A DNA stretch of 64,000 nt, from contig NZ_JAMLJM010000010.1 in the NCBI RefSeq assembly GCF_023635005.1, forward strand, positions 1 through 64,000, read 5' to 3'. Shown here piece after piece: positions 45,645 through 54,445 of the stretch. Both the position numbers and the translations under genes were made by a program. The DNA comes from Flavobacterium luminosum (GTDB taxonomy: Bacteria > Bacteroidota > Bacteroidia > Flavobacteriales > Flavobacteriaceae). The notes beneath the pieces were generated by a model. The model was not told the origin of the DNA. It saw only the letters and a program-made list of their open reading frames with translations, and ran no database searches. The number at the start of each line of letters is the position of its first letter. The first letter of the stretch is position 1.

Positions 45645-46127
45645 TTACTTTTTTTGTGCTTCTTCTTGTACTTGTTTACGAAGTTCCATTTCGGCTTTAC
45701 TTACTTCTAAATCATATTCGGAAGGATCGACATAATCTGAAGCTAAGATCGAATCTTTGTTGACTTTGGCGTATTCTAAATCTCCTGTTAGTACTTTCTT
45801 TAAAGATTTGATATATTCATCGTTCTTTTTCAACTGAAATTCTAATGAGTCCGATTTGATTCCCAACAAAAGTGCATTTTTCTTTAACTCTGTTGACGAA
45901 TAGCCGGGAATATACTCCCGTAACGAAGTAAATGCAATTAAATAACTAGTTAAGGAGATTAGAAAAATAGCTCCTATGCTACCGAAAACAAAAACGTTTA
46001 AAATACTCAGTTTCAGCGAAAACTGTTCTTCAAATGTTTCTTCATTAACAATAACCAAACGACGACGCGCTTTTATGGCATCAAAAAAAGCTTTTCTTCT
46101 TAGTTTTTTTAATCGTTTTTTAGGCAT
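45645..46127 (-). CDS. Membrane-anchored coiled-coil protein, like the N-terminus of a Bacteroidota M23 peptidase
   Basis: A 160-residue protein: a basic cytoplasmic head (KKRLKKLRRKAFF), ETFEEQFSLKLSILNVFVFG, a single membrane helix at about 46-67, the phrase LREYIPGYSS, then a charged coiled coil to the end (ELRKQVQEEAQKK). The first 90 residues resemble Bacteroidota membrane-anchored M23 endopeptidases, but no LytM domain follows here or in the 60-base gap. It may be a naturally short version or a remnant. A TATATTTG element is on the minus strand at 46149-46156. Confidence 0.6.
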   Translation of the reverse strand: MPKKRLKKLRRKAFFDAIKARRRLVIVNEETFEEQFSLKLSILNVFVFGSIGAIFLISLTSYLIAFTSLREYIPGYSSTELKKNALLLGIKSDSLEFQLKKNDEYIKSLKKVLTGDLEYAKVNKDSILASDYVDPSEYDLEVSKAEMELRKQVQEEAQKK

Positions 46128-46275
46128 AATTCATCGCACTTATAGTTACAAATATAGCAATTTCGGGATTTTGAATCGTAATAAATAATAATTCGTTAAA
46201 AATTAAAACTCTTGTGCTTTTCTTTAATATATTTGCTGAATAATTCAAATGCTGAAAAGCATAAAATAAAGTATC

Positions 46276-46446
46276 ATGGGAAGATTTGGAACTACTGAAA
46301 TTATTGTAATATTAGTTGTTGTTTTATTACTTTTTGGAGGTAAAAAAATACCTGAATTAATGAAAGGTTTAGGAAGTGGATTGAATGAGTTCAAAAAAGC
46401 TTCTAAAGGTGAAGATACCACGAAAAAAGACGAAACTAAAGAATAA
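46276..46446 (+). CDS. tatA: Twin-arginine translocase subunit TatA
   Basis: A 56-residue TatA/E protein, the pore-forming subunit for export of folded proteins. One N-terminal membrane helix ([20 protein letters not shown], 6-25) ends in the FG-K hinge. An amphipathic helix ([17 protein letters not shown]) and a charged tail follow. It is short but complete from ATG 46276 to TAA 46446. A perfect TATATTTG -7 element is at 46228-46235, with no well-placed -33. tatC is not in the window. Confidence 0.9.
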   Translation: MGRFGTTEIIVILVVVLLLFGGKKIPELMKGLGSGLNEFKKASKGEDTTKKDETKE

Positions 46447-46471
46447 TTCCGATTAGGTATTTACTTCATTT

Positions 46472-46933
46472 ATGGATAAAATAGACGCTAAAATTCTTAA
46501 TATATTACAGGAAGATTGTACTCTTTCTGTGAAGGATGTTGCGGCTATGGTAGGATTATCGTATACACCGACTTATGAAAGAATCAAAAATCTTCAGGAG
46601 TCCGGAGTGATTAAAAAAAGTGCCGTAATTCTAGATCCATCTAAAGTAGGAATAAAATTATTTGCCTACTGCAATGTAACCTTAAAACAACAGTCTAAAG
46701 AGAATTTAAAGTCTTTTGAAGACGAAGTTATTAAACTCCCTGAAATACTAGAGGTTACGAGTCTTTCAGGGGTTTATGATTATGTACTTAAAATTGCTAC
46801 TGCAGATATTGATGCTTACAATGATTTTGTAGTGAACAAATTAGCCAATATCCCTAATATTGGTCAATATCACAGTAATATTGTGATGAGTATGGTAAAA
46901 AACGAAACTTCGTACCATTTACCTGAAGATTAA
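46472..46933 (+). CDS. Lrp/AsnC-family transcriptional regulator
   Basis: A 153-residue regulator with an N-terminal winged helix-turn-helix (DAKILNILQEDCTLSVKDVAAMVGLSYTPTYERIKNL, about 4-40) and a C-terminal RAM/AsnC effector domain that binds amino acids. It follows tatA by 25 bases and overlaps the convergent argH end by four bases. Regulation of the arginine operon is possible but not shown. Confidence 0.9.
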   Translation: MDKIDAKILNILQEDCTLSVKDVAAMVGLSYTPTYERIKNLQESGVIKKSAVILDPSKVGIKLFAYCNVTLKQQSKENLKSFEDEVIKLPEILEVTSLSGVYDYVLKIATADIDAYNDFVVNKLANIPNIGQYHSNIVMSMVKNETSYHLPED

Positions 46934-48240
46934 ACCAACTTCTTCTTTTTGTTGTTAAATTCTTCTCTGATATAATCATTGCATAAATTACCCAAACTGC
47001 CTTCGTGAACATGATTGAGTTCTTGATTATTGTACTCGAATAGTTTTTCTTCCACTTGTTTCGAAACTAATTTATAAGCATCTCTGAAAGGAATACCCGA
47101 TAGCGCCAACTGATTCACTGCTTCTACCGTAAACAAATTCAAGTATTTTTCATCCGATAAAATATCCTTTTTTACTTCAATATTTTCCAACATAACCTGA
47201 AGCATATCCAAACATTCTTTAAGGGTGATAATTCCCGGAAACAAACATTCTTTGGTCAGTTGCATGTCTCTGTGATAACCCGAAGGTAAATTGTTGGTCA
47301 ATAAAGTTAACTCATTGGGCAATGATTGAATTCTGTTACATTTTGCTCTAATCAATTCGAAGATATCTGGATTTTTTTTGTGAGGCATGATGCTGCTTCC
47401 GGTTGTCAATTCTTTAGGGAAAGTTATAAAACCGAAATTTTGATTCATATACAAACAAACGTCCATAGCGAATTTTGTTAGCGTAGAAGCTACTCCTGCC
47501 AAAGCCATGGCCATCGTTTTTTCTATTTTTCCTCTAGTCATTTGAGCATATACTACATTATAATTCATGGTTTCAAAACCAAGTAAGTTGGTGGTAAGTG
47601 TTCTGTTTAAAGGGAAAGAAGAACCATAACCCGCACCGGAACCCAGAGGATTTTTATTCACCATTTGGTACGCTGCAATTAGAAGTTCTAAATCGTCACT
47701 TAAGCTTTCGGCATAAGCACCAAACCATAATCCAAAAGAAGAAGGCATGGCCAATTGAAAATGAGTATAACCGGGCAATAAATCCTTTTGATGTTTTTCG
47801 CTCAAATGAATTAAAGTAGTAAAAACGGTTTCTATTTTTTCTGTGATTTGTTGGATTTCTGATTTGATAAAAAGCTTGATATCCAACAAAGATTGATCGT
47901 TTCTAGAACGCCCGGCGTGGATTTTTTTCCCCACCTCACCTTTCATTTGTGTCAATAGTAACTCTACTTGAGAATGGACATCTTCAACACCGTCTTCAAT
48001 GACAAAAGTTTTATTGTAAACTGTTTCTAAAATAGCTTGCAACCCTTCATGAATCTCTTGTAATTCCTGAGCAGTAAGTAAACCTATTTCATGAAGCATA
48101 GTAGTATGTGCCAGCGAACCTTTGATATCCGCTTCGGCTAGATACAAATCCCAAACGATATCCTGACCAACAGTGAATTTTTCCACCATCTCTTCAACAG
48201 AAGTTTTTACTTTATTATCTGTATTTTGCCAAAGTTTCAT
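46930..48240 (-). CDS. argH: Argininosuccinate lyase
   Basis: A 436-residue fumarase/aspartase superfamily enzyme, the last step of arginine synthesis (argininosuccinate to arginine + fumarate). HAGRSRNDQ (about 103-111), TPGYTHFQLAM-type segment LPGYTHFQLAMPSS, and the family signature GSSIMPHKKNPD are intact. It is the last gene of the arginine operon but separated from argE' by 89 bases containing inverted repeats. Confidence 0.95.
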   Translation of the reverse strand: MKLWQNTDNKVKTSVEEMVEKFTVGQDIVWDLYLAEADIKGSLAHTTMLHEIGLLTAQELQEIHEGLQAILETVYNKTFVIEDGVEDVHSQVELLLTQMKGEVGKKIHAGRSRNDQSLLDIKLFIKSEIQQITEKIETVFTTLIHLSEKHQKDLLPGYTHFQLAMPSSFGLWFGAYAESLSDDLELLIAAYQMVNKNPLGSGAGYGSSFPLNRTLTTNLLGFETMNYNVVYAQMTRGKIEKTMAMALAGVASTLTKFAMDVCLYMNQNFGFITFPKELTTGSSIMPHKKNPDIFELIRAKCNRIQSLPNELTLLTNNLPSGYHRDMQLTKECLFPGIITLKECLDMLQVMLENIEVKKDILSDEKYLNLFTVEAVNQLALSGIPFRDAYKLVSKQVEEKLFEYNNQELNHVHEGSLGNLCNDYIREEFNNKKKKLV

Positions 48241-48277
48241 ATGTCTAAATTTTATTTTTTAGCAGTACCATACGGTG

Positions 48278-48328
48278 TCACCTTTAGTGATAAACGGTTT
48301 GTTTATACAAACGATTTGTCAAAGGTGA
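48278..48328 (-). promoter_or_regulatory. Nested inverted repeats between argE' and argH
   Basis: TCACCTTT (48278-48285) pairs with AAAGGTGA (48321-48328), and inside it ATAAAC (48290-48295) pairs with GTTTAT (48301-48306). No T-run follows, so it may be a processing or attenuation element tuning argH. Confidence 0.4.
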
Positions 48329-48329
48329 T

Positions 48330-49400
48330 TTAATGATCTGTCTGATTAAATTTTTCAAGCATTTCGATATAAATTTCAATGCCTTTGTTGATTTCTTCTA
48401 CGTAAATATATTCGTTAGCGGTATGCGATCGAGCTGAATCTCCAGGACCCATTTTAAATGTTGGAAAACCACTCATTAATGCTTGATCCGATGTGGTTGG
48501 TGAAGCGTAAATTGTTCTTCCCAATGCCATACCGCTTTGCACCATGGGATGTTCCTTGGGTACAAAAGAAGGATTTAATCGCGTGGAACGCGGAATCACT
48601 TCACAATCAACATGTTTTTTAATAATTTCTAAAGCTTGTTGATTGTTGTATTTATCGGTCGTTCTAATATCTACTGTAAACTGACAACTTTCTGGTACTA
48701 CGTTGTGTTGTACTCCCGCATTGATTATGGTAACGGACATTTTTACTTTGCCTAGCATTTCAGATTCCTCAGGGAATTCAAAAGTTCTAAACCATTCAAT
48801 GTCTTTCAAGGCTTTATAAATGGCATTTTCACCTTCCTCTCTAGCGGCATGTCCAGATTTTCCATGAGCAATACAATCAATTACAAACAAACCTTTTTCA
48901 GCAATGGCGATATCCATTTTTGTAGGTTCTCCAACAATTCCGAAATAAATATCTCCCAATTCCGGTAATACAATTTCGACACCATTGTTTCCTGATATTT
49001 CTTCTTCTGCCGTAGCGGCATAAATCAGATTGAAGTTAAGATCTTGTCTTTCATAAAAATGCAAGAAACAAGCCGCTAAAGAAACTAAAGGTCCGCCGGC
49101 ATCGTTACTGCCTAATCCGTATAGAATACCTTCTTCAATATCTGGACTGAACGGATCTCGCGTATATTGCTTATTGGGTTTGACAGTATCGTGATGTGAA
49201 TTGAGTAAAATGGTGGGTTTGGTAGCATCAAAATATTTGTTTTTCACCCAAACATTATGTTGCAATCTTTCGGTTGGAATGCCTCGCTGAACAAAAAAAT
49301 CATTCAGAATTTCAGCGGTTTGCTCCTCTTCCTTACTAAAAGATTGTGTTACAATTAGCTTTTGCAATAATACTAACGCTTCGTTTTGTAATTGTTTCAT
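48330..49400 (-). CDS. N-acyl-ornithine/citrulline deacylase (M20 family, ArgE')
   Basis: A 356-residue M20 metallopeptidase-fold deacylase. Zinc ligands appear in NSHHDTV (H69, D71) and GLGSNDAGG (D100), with the general base in AATAEEEISG (E132/E133). In this operon, which has a transcarbamylase acting on acylated ornithine, it should remove the acyl group from N-acylcitrulline to give citrulline. Whether the group is acetyl or succinyl is predicted to be succinyl from the ArgF' gene. It is 2 bases after argB. Confidence 0.87.
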   Translation of the reverse strand: MKQLQNEALVLLQKLIVTQSFSKEEEQTAEILNDFFVQRGIPTERLQHNVWVKNKYFDATKPTILLNSHHDTVKPNKQYTRDPFSPDIEEGILYGLGSNDAGGPLVSLAACFLHFYERQDLNFNLIYAATAEEEISGNNGVEIVLPELGDIYFGIVGEPTKMDIAIAEKGLFVIDCIAHGKSGHAAREEGENAIYKALKDIEWFRTFEFPEESEMLGKVKMSVTIINAGVQHNVVPESCQFTVDIRTTDKYNNQQALEIIKKHVDCEVIPRSTRLNPSFVPKEHPMVQSGMALGRTIYASPTTSDQALMSGFPTFKMGPGDSARSHTANEYIYVEEINKGIEIYIEMLEKFNQTDH

Positions 49401-49402
49401 TT

Positions 49403-50176
49403 TTAAACTATTTGGGTTCCGATAAATGCTTCTCCTTGCTCGTTAGCATAATCGGCATGACAAATTTCCACTTTACTGATTTCAGATTCACTAGCTCTGA
49501 ACGCATTTTCTAATTTTGGCAACATCCCTTTGGAAATAATTCCTTGTGTTTTTAAGGATTCGTACTGCTCTTTATCAAGCATTCTCAACCAAGAACTATC
49601 GTCTTCAGGGTTAAGTAATACGCCTAATTTTTCGAAACAAAATCTCAAGTGTACCTCATTGATTTCAGAAAGCGCCATAGCGACTTCCGTGGCGATGGTA
49701 TCAGCATTGGTGTTTAATAAATTCCCTTTTCCATCGTGTGTGATTGGGCTAATAACCGGGACAATATTATTATCGATCAAATTTTGTAAAAATCCAGCAT
49801 TGATGCTTTCCACATCACCAACCCAGCCATAATCAATGGTGGGGTGATTTCTTTTCACTGATTGGATAATATTTCCGTCAACTCCGCTCAATCCAATGGC
49901 ATTGCAGGATTTTGCTTGTAATTTGGCTACAATACTTTTATTCACTAATCCGGCATAAACCATGGTTGTAATTTTTAGGGTTTCTGCATCGGTAATGCGT
50001 CTACCATCGATGATTTGCTGTTCAATATTTAGATCTTTTGCCAAACTAGTGGCTAATTTTCCTCCGCCGTGAATTAAAATTTTTCCTCCCGGCAATTGCG
50101 CAAAACGATTCAGAAATACATCCAATTTATTTTCGTCATCAATGATGTTTCCTCCTATTTTAATTACATGTATCAT
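49403..50176 (-). CDS. argB: N-acylglutamate kinase
   Basis: A 257-residue amino-acid kinase phosphorylating N-acylglutamate. KIGGNIIDDE (6-15) and the Gly-rich IHGGGKLA (about 35-42) form the ATP site; NTNADTIATEVAMAL is the conserved C-terminal Asp motif. The long N-terminal helix of arginine-inhibited kinases is absent, suggesting no such feedback. It is 4 bases after argF'. Confidence 0.92.
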   Translation of the reverse strand: MIHVIKIGGNIIDDENKLDVFLNRFAQLPGGKILIHGGGKLATSLAKDLNIEQQIIDGRRITDAETLKITTMVYAGLVNKSIVAKLQAKSCNAIGLSGVDGNIIQSVKRNHPTIDYGWVGDVESINAGFLQNLIDNNIVPVISPITHDGKGNLLNTNADTIATEVAMALSEINEVHLRFCFEKLGVLLNPEDDSSWLRMLDKEQYESLKTQGIISKGMLPKLENAFRASESEISKVEICHADYANEQGEAFIGTQIV

Positions 50177-50180
50177 CTTT

Positions 50181-51128
50181 TTAAAAATTGGTTTCCAGTA
50201 TTTTTTTCAATACCGTTTGTGCTGCATATACTCTATTTTCGGCTTGTTTCAAGACTAGCGAATTTTCACTATCCAAAACCTCATCTGAAAGTTCTACATT
50301 TCTTCTTACTGGTAGACAATGCATGATCTTAGCAGAATTGGAGACTTTTAATTTTTCATTGGTTAACATCCAATCCTCTTCAACTGGTAGTACTTTCCCG
50401 TAATCAGTATACGATGACCAGTTTTTAACATAAACAAAATCGGCATCTTGCAATGCTTTTTCCTGATCGTATTCGATAGTGGCGCCTTTCGTGAATTCTT
50501 CGCTGAGTTCGTATCCTTCCGGATGAGTAATCGTTAGATCGTATTCACAAGCTAAAGCCCATTCCGCAAAAGAATTCGCCACCACATGCGGTATGGGTTT
50601 GATATGAGGCGCCCAAGTTAATACCACTTTAGGTTTTTCTTTGGTTTTGTGTTCCTGAATTGTAATCATATCGGCTAAACTCTGCAACGGATGTCGAGTG
50701 GCTGATTCTAGACTTACTACCGGTACTTTGGCATATTGAATGAATTGATTGATAATTTTATCGGCACTATCTTCTTCTTTGTTGGTTAAAGACGGAAAAC
50801 AACGAATTGCTAAAATATCACAGTACAAGCCCATTACGGCAGCCGCATCTTTAATATGTTCTACAGTTTTTCCGTTCATTACTGCTCCTTCCTCAAACTC
50901 CAAGGCCCAACCGTCATTGTTCACATTGAGAATCATTACTTCCATCCCCAAGTTTTGAGCTGCTTTTTGAGTGCTCATTCGGGTACGTAAACTCGAATTG
51001 AAAAACAATAATCCAATCGTTTTGTTCTTTCCTATAGCCGATGTTTTTTCGGAATTTTTCACTGCAATGGCTTCGTCAACCAAAGCTTTTGGATCGGCTA
51101 CGTCTTGTACTGAAGTGAACTTTTTCAT
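50181..51128 (-). CDS. argF': N-acylornithine carbamoyltransferase, predicted N-succinyl type
   Basis: A 315-residue transcarbamylase. The carbamoyl-phosphate loop reads SLRTR (46-50); the C-terminal site is MHCLPVRRN. The typical OTC ornithine motif is absent, matching the acetyl/succinylornithine branch. In that branch one residue after the DG(E/D)- segment sets specificity: Glu in the acetyl enzyme, Pro in the Bacteroides succinyl enzyme. Here the segment is MNGKTVEHI and the residue is Val89, which fits succinylornithine. It overlaps argD by 4 bases. Confidence 0.87.
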   Translation of the reverse strand: MKKFTSVQDVADPKALVDEAIAVKNSEKTSAIGKNKTIGLLFFNSSLRTRMSTQKAAQNLGMEVMILNVNNDGWALEFEEGAVMNGKTVEHIKDAAAVMGLYCDILAIRCFPSLTNKEEDSADKIINQFIQYAKVPVVSLESATRHPLQSLADMITIQEHKTKEKPKVVLTWAPHIKPIPHVVANSFAEWALACEYDLTITHPEGYELSEEFTKGATIEYDQEKALQDADFVYVKNWSSYTDYGKVLPVEEDWMLTNEKLKVSNSAKIMHCLPVRRNVELSDEVLDSENSLVLKQAENRVYAAQTVLKKILETNF

Positions 51129-52282
51129 TTTAAAATTGTTTTTAAAGCATTTAACAACGCATCTAATTCTTCTTGGGTTACCGCTAATGAAGGCAAAATT
51201 CTTAGTGTGTTTTTATTGCTGGCTGTTCCAGTAAAAATTCCGAATTCTTCCAATAGTCTTTTTCGTACCGGTGCACATGGCTCATGCAATTCGATGGCTA
51301 TCATGAGTCCTTTACCTCTTATTTCTTTGATATTAGGTACAGACTGCAATTGTTCTATTAGATACGTTCCTAATTTTTGGGCATTATCTATTAAATTTTC
51401 GTTCTCAATAACATCTAAAACCGCTATTCCAGCAGCACACGCTAAATAATTTCCTCCGAAAGTGGTTCCTAACATTTCTTTTTTAGGTTGAATATGAGGA
51501 GCGATTAAAACTCCCGCAATTGGAAATCCATTTCCCATACCTTTAGCCACCGTAATAATATCCGGTTGGATTCCGGCGTATTGATGCGCGAAGAATTTTC
51601 CGGTTCTTCCGTAACCCGACTGTACCTCATCTAAAATCAGAACTACATTATGCTCTTTACATTTTTGGGCAATATGTTGCAAAAATTCTGTTTCAGGAAT
51701 TTGAATTCCTGCCACACCCTGAATTCCTTCAATAATCACGCAACTCACCTCATCATTGAGTGCTGCGTCGAAGGCATTGATATCGTTTAACGGTAAAAAA
51801 GTTGTGTTGTTGTTTTCGTTTACCGGAGCAATAATCGCAGGATTATCGGTACTGGTAACCGCTAGTGAAGTTCTACCATGAAAAGCTTTTTCAAACGCGA
51901 TGATTTTTTTTCTTCCGTTATAGAAAGAAGCCAATTTAAAGGCATTCTCATTGGCCTCGGCTCCAGAATTGCATAAAAATAACTGGTAATTAGTGTAACC
52001 CGAAAGCGCTCCTAATTTTTGAGCCAATTCTTTTTGCTGCGCAATGATAATTGAATTAGAATAAAATCCTATTTTTTGCAATTGGTTGGTTAATGCCTCA
52101 ACATAATGAGGATGAGTATGTCCGATACAAATTACGGCGTGACCGCCATATAAATCTAAATATTCTTTTCCGTTTTTATCCCATAATTTAGAACCTAAAG
52201 CTTTAACGATTTCAACAGGTGAAACCGAATACACATCGAAAAGTTGCATTTGTAAAGGACTATTTGTAACTGTTGTATCCAT
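51125..52282 (-). CDS. argD: Acylornithine aminotransferase
   Basis: A 385-residue class III PLP aminotransferase converting N-acylglutamate semialdehyde to N-acylornithine. The PLP lysine is K247 in TVAKGMGNGFP, with LILDEVQSGYGRTG (D218) and NSGAEANENAFKLA. The length is normal. It lies between argC (2 bases) and argF' (4-base overlap). Confidence 0.93.
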   Translation of the reverse strand: MDTTVTNSPLQMQLFDVYSVSPVEIVKALGSKLWDKNGKEYLDLYGGHAVICIGHTHPHYVEALTNQLQKIGFYSNSIIIAQQKELAQKLGALSGYTNYQLFLCNSGAEANENAFKLASFYNGRKKIIAFEKAFHGRTSLAVTSTDNPAIIAPVNENNNTTFLPLNDINAFDAALNDEVSCVIIEGIQGVAGIQIPETEFLQHIAQKCKEHNVVLILDEVQSGYGRTGKFFAHQYAGIQPDIITVAKGMGNGFPIAGVLIAPHIQPKKEMLGTTFGGNYLACAAGIAVLDVIENENLIDNAQKLGTYLIEQLQSVPNIKEIRGKGLMIAIELHEPCAPVRKRLLEEFGIFTGTASNKNTLRILPSLAVTQEELDALLNALKTILK

Positions 52283-52284
52283 AA

Positions 52285-53247
52285 TTAAAAAGCACTTGGT
52301 TTTAATTTTAAACCTGTTGTTTCGGGTAATCCGAATAGTAAGTTCATGTTTTGTACTGCCTGACCCGAAGCGCCTTTGAGTAAATTATCAATGACACTTA
52401 CGATCATCAAATCGTCACCATTTTTTTCGAGATACATTAGGCATTTATTGGTGTTCACCACTTGTTTCAAATGACAATTCTTAAGCGACAAAAACACAAA
52501 GGGCTCTTCTTTGTACTTGTTTTCAAATAAAGCCTGTAGTTCTTCTAATGACTTATCTGATTTTAAGGTAATGCAAGCCAAAATACCTCGAGTAAAAGAA
52601 CCTCTTTGTGGTAAAATATGAAGTTTAGCACTCGCGTTTTCTTGTGTTTTTTGCAAACTTTGATTGATCTCAGCCAAATGTTGATGCGTAAAAGCTTTAT
52701 AAACCGATAAGTTATTTTGTCTCCAACTGAAATGTGAAGTTTCACTTAACGATTGTCCCGCACCAGTCGATCCTGTGGTACAAGAAGCATAGATTTCTCC
52801 TTCCAACAGATTGGCTTCTGCCAAAGGTAAAATGGCCAACTGAATTGCTGTAGCAAAACAACCCGGATTGGCAACAAAATTGGCTTTTTGAATTTCTTTT
52901 TTATTCCATTCCGGTAAACCGTAAACAAAAGAATGTTCTGCAGCAATACGGTGATCTTGGCTCAAATCGATGATTTTGACAGAAGACGGCAATTCGTTTA
53001 CTATTTTCTTCGCCTCGCCATGCGCTACACACAAGAAAACCACATCGACGTTTGTATCGAAAGATTCCGAAAATTTCAACTCGATTTCTCCAAACAAATC
53101 ATCATGAACGTCATAAAGAAACTTACCGGCGTTACTTTTGCTGTGCACAAACCCGATTTCCACTTGGGGATGATTAATCAGTATTCTGAGTAATTCCCCG
53201 GCAGTATATCCGGCTCCGCCAATTATTCCGACTTTAATTGTTTTCAT
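52285..53247 (-). CDS. argC: N-acyl-gamma-glutamyl-phosphate reductase
   Basis: A 320-residue NADPH-dependent reductase giving the semialdehyde used by ArgD. The nucleotide-binding IIGGAGYTAGELLRI (8-22) and the catalytic cysteine C130 in NPGCFATAIQLA are present. It overlaps the end of argG by 14 bases. Confidence 0.94.
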   Translation of the reverse strand: MKTIKVGIIGGAGYTAGELLRILINHPQVEIGFVHSKSNAGKFLYDVHDDLFGEIELKFSESFDTNVDVVFLCVAHGEAKKIVNELPSSVKIIDLSQDHRIAAEHSFVYGLPEWNKKEIQKANFVANPGCFATAIQLAILPLAEANLLEGEIYASCTTGSTGAGQSLSETSHFSWRQNNLSVYKAFTHQHLAEINQSLQKTQENASAKLHILPQRGSFTRGILACITLKSDKSLEELQALFENKYKEEPFVFLSLKNCHLKQVVNTNKCLMYLEKNGDDLMIVSVIDNLLKGASGQAVQNMNLLFGLPETTGLKLKPSAF

Positions 53248-54445
53248 TAGCTATATCTTTATTGACCTGATGATAAATGGATGTTTGGTTTCCAAATATT
53301 TTTGTGAATCCTTTTACATCTTCGCCCGTCCAACCCGTATTCATTTCTCCATAAGAACCGAATTTTGCCGACATTAAATCGTGTACACTGTCGATTCCGT
53401 TTAATTCATATCTGTAAGGATGTAACGTGATATAAACATCGCCACTGACTGTTTTTTGAGTATTCGTTAAGAACGCTTCAATATCACGCATGGTAGGATC
53501 AAGCATCTGACCTTCATGTAGCCAGTTTCCGTACCAACTTGATAATTGCTCTTTCCAGAACAGTTGCCATTTGGTTAGTGTATGTTTTTCCAACAAATGA
53601 TGCGCCTTAATAATTAATTCCGGTGCTGCTGCTTCAAAACCTACTCTTCCTTTAATTCCAATAATAGTATCACCCACATGAATATGTCTTCCTATTCCGA
53701 AAGGTTGCGCTAATTGTTGTAAATATTCAATCGCTATAGAAGGATGTTCAAAAGATTGTCCGTTTATAGATTGCAATTCTCCTTCAACAAAAGTCAATGT
53801 AATATCTATCGGAGCTGTAGCCGTAACAGGTGTTGGCCAAGCTTGTTCGGGTAAATTCTGATGCGAAGTCAACGTTTCCTTTCCTCCTACCGATGTTCCC
53901 CAAAGTCCTTTGTTGATACTATAAACTGCTTTTTCAAAATTGAAACTGACACCGTGTGATTTCAAAAATCCGATTTCTTCCTCACGACTTAATTTCTTGT
54001 CTCGAATGGGAGTAATTATTTCTACATTGGGTAACAAATGATTGAAAATCATATCAAAACGTACTTGATCGTTCCCTGCACCTGTACTACCGTGTGCAAT
54101 GGTGTTAATCCCTAATTGAATGGCATATTCTGCAATGCTTTTCGCCTGAACCGCTCTTTCGGCACTGACACTTAAGGGATAGGTTCCGTTTTTCAATACA
54201 TTTCCGTAAATCAAATATTTAATGCAATCATCGTAATATTCTTTGCGCACATCAATACAAGTATAAGAAGCCACTCCACATTGCAATGCTTTTTCTTCTA
54301 GCGTTGCAATCTCCTGGGGATCAAAAGCTCCTGTATTTATGGTTACGGCATGTACCTCGTAATTTTCAATTTTACTCAAATACACCGCACAGTACGTAGT
54401 GTCTAAACCGCCACTATAAGCTAATAGTATTTTCTTTTTTTGCAT
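53234..54445 (-). CDS. argG: Argininosuccinate synthase
   Basis: A 403-residue enzyme joining citrulline and aspartate with ATP. The start at 54445 (MQKKKILLAYSGGLDT) is chosen because the N-type ATP-pyrophosphatase loop AYSGGLDTT should be near the N-terminus; an ATG at 54457 is also possible, and the frame is open to 54568 within the preceding gene. AHGSTGAGNDQVRFD and GTSVGGKETL are typical. It overlaps the GNAT gene by 32 bases. Confidence 0.94.
   Translation of the reverse strand: MQKKKILLAYSGGLDTTYCAVYLSKIENYEVHAVTINTGAFDPQEIATLEEKALQCGVASYTCIDVRKEYYDDCIKYLIYGNVLKNGTYPLSVSAERAVQAKSIAEYAIQLGINTIAHGSTGAGNDQVRFDMIFNHLLPNVEIITPIRDKKLSREEEIGFLKSHGVSFNFEKAVYSINKGLWGTSVGGKETLTSHQNLPEQAWPTPVTATAPIDITLTFVEGELQSINGQSFEHPSIAIEYLQQLAQPFGIGRHIHVGDTIIGIKGRVGFEAAAPELIIKAHHLLEKHTLTKWQLFWKEQLSSWYGNWLHEGQMLDPTMRDIEAFLTNTQKTVSGDVYITLHPYRYELNGIDSVHDLMSAKFGSYGEMNTGWTGEDVKGFTKIFGNQTSIYHQVNKDIANENN

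Noticed and set aside
46472-46933. Lrp gene as the specific regulator of the arginine operon
   Set aside because: The only evidence is that the two ends touch; Lrp is transcribed with tatA instead and no binding site is apparent.
48241-48329. An ArgR operator before argH
   Set aside because: The inverted repeats do not resemble the ARG-box pattern I know, and an ArgR gene was not seen.
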